Below are positions 13,549 to 13,712 of a stretch of 13,712 nt of DNA, piece after piece; positions within the stretch are counted from its first letter, which is position 1, and every line of letters begins with the position of its first letter. Origin of the DNA: UBA7328 sp002471345 (GTDB taxonomy: Bacteria; Bacteroidota; Bacteroidia; Chitinophagales; Saprospiraceae); NCBI GenBank assembly GCA_964011275.1, contig CAXGOB010000102.1:1-13712 (forward strand). Reading direction: 5' to 3'. The translations under genes were made by a program, and so were the position numbers. The notes beneath the pieces were generated by a model. It was not told the origin of the DNA and searched no databases. It saw nothing but the letters and a program-made list of their open reading frames with translations.

Positions 13549-13712
13549 TTACTCCCTTTTTACACTAGAAACGTATAGAATAATAATGCCAGCAAGTATA
13601 CATACTAGTCTAAGTACAAAGCCTCCAGTTCTTCCAAATACATCCAAAAAAGCTAAGTGTTGAAATGACAACCCTATCATTGAGAGAAGAATTGCCAAAA
13701 CACCAAACAGAA
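13549..13712 (-). CDS. C-terminal end of a small membrane protein, truncated by the window edge
   Basis: On the minus strand 53 codons are open from the window edge to TAA at 13551-13549. The sequence has two hydrophobic stretches, LFGVLAILLSMIGLSF and FVLRLVCILAGIIILYV, joined by QHLAFLDVFGRTGG and ending SSVKRE. This is the pattern of an integral membrane protein with a short charged tail. An internal ATG (MIGLSFQ) lies in the first hydrophobic stretch, so the real start is probably beyond the window. I do not recognise the family. It converges on the YceI-TPR gene. Confidence 0.6.
   Translation of the reverse strand, partial: LFGVLAILLSMIGLSFQHLAFLDVFGRTGGFVLRLVCILAGIIILYVSSVKRE

Noticed and set aside
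1..13712. CRISPR arrays, tRNA or rRNA genes, insertion sequences
   Set aside because: No regularly spaced repeats, cloverleaf-like sequence, rRNA-like stretches or transposase frames were seen on either strand.

Overview
The window looks like an AT-rich piece of a Bacteroidota chromosome, probably Cytophagales-like. Evidence: the gene set (class III cyclase/TolB-like/TPR proteins, a PHP phosphodiesterase with a signal peptide, a PorT-like outer-membrane barrel, a serine hydrolase with a C-terminal barrel domain, a YceI protein), signal peptides ending in AQ/SQ, weak Shine-Dalgarno sites and AT-rich spacers. Its first ~265 bases do not fit. They encode the middle of a MurB of the alphaproteobacterial/Rickettsiales type, joined head-on to the 5' part of a Bacteroidota-type PLP cysteine synthase. 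About 19 bases read sensibly in both genes, so a chimeric assembly join is the leading explanation.

Layout: 1-299 MurB fragment (+); ~248-436 truncated cysteine synthase (-); 437-761 spacer with crossing inverted repeats and a possible promoter; 762-2012 secreted protein built from two copies of an unrecognised domain (+); 2270-4366 membrane adenylate cyclase with periplasmic TolB-like and TPR regions (-); 4582-5688 exported PHP phosphodiesterase (+); 5725-8034 a second cyclase paralogue (-); 8186-8890 outer-membrane beta-barrel (+); 9177-10820 serine beta-lactamase-like hydrolase (+); 10843-11859 GNAT/BioF2-type acyltransferase, apparently cut by an in-frame TGA whose coding continuation runs to 12072 (+); 12059-12238 an unrecognised coding relic; 12340-13308 exported YceI-TPR fusion (+); 13549-13712 C-terminal end of a small membrane protein (-).

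The most coherent block is 2270-8890. Two paralogous cyclases point the same way, and each is divergent from a gene for an exported protein (the PHP enzyme and the barrel). Both cyclases have an N-terminal cytoplasmic catalytic domain, one membrane segment, and a C-terminal part predicted to lie in the periplasm, so they may be envelope sensors that make a cyclic nucleotide inside the cell. The first has the full adenylate-cyclase residue set. In the second the purine-selecting Lys/Asp pair is Asn/Lys, so the two probably differ in substrate or one is impaired. The serine hydrolase and acyltransferase are 22 bases apart and probably co-transcribed. I saw no mobile element, CRISPR array, tRNA or rRNA.
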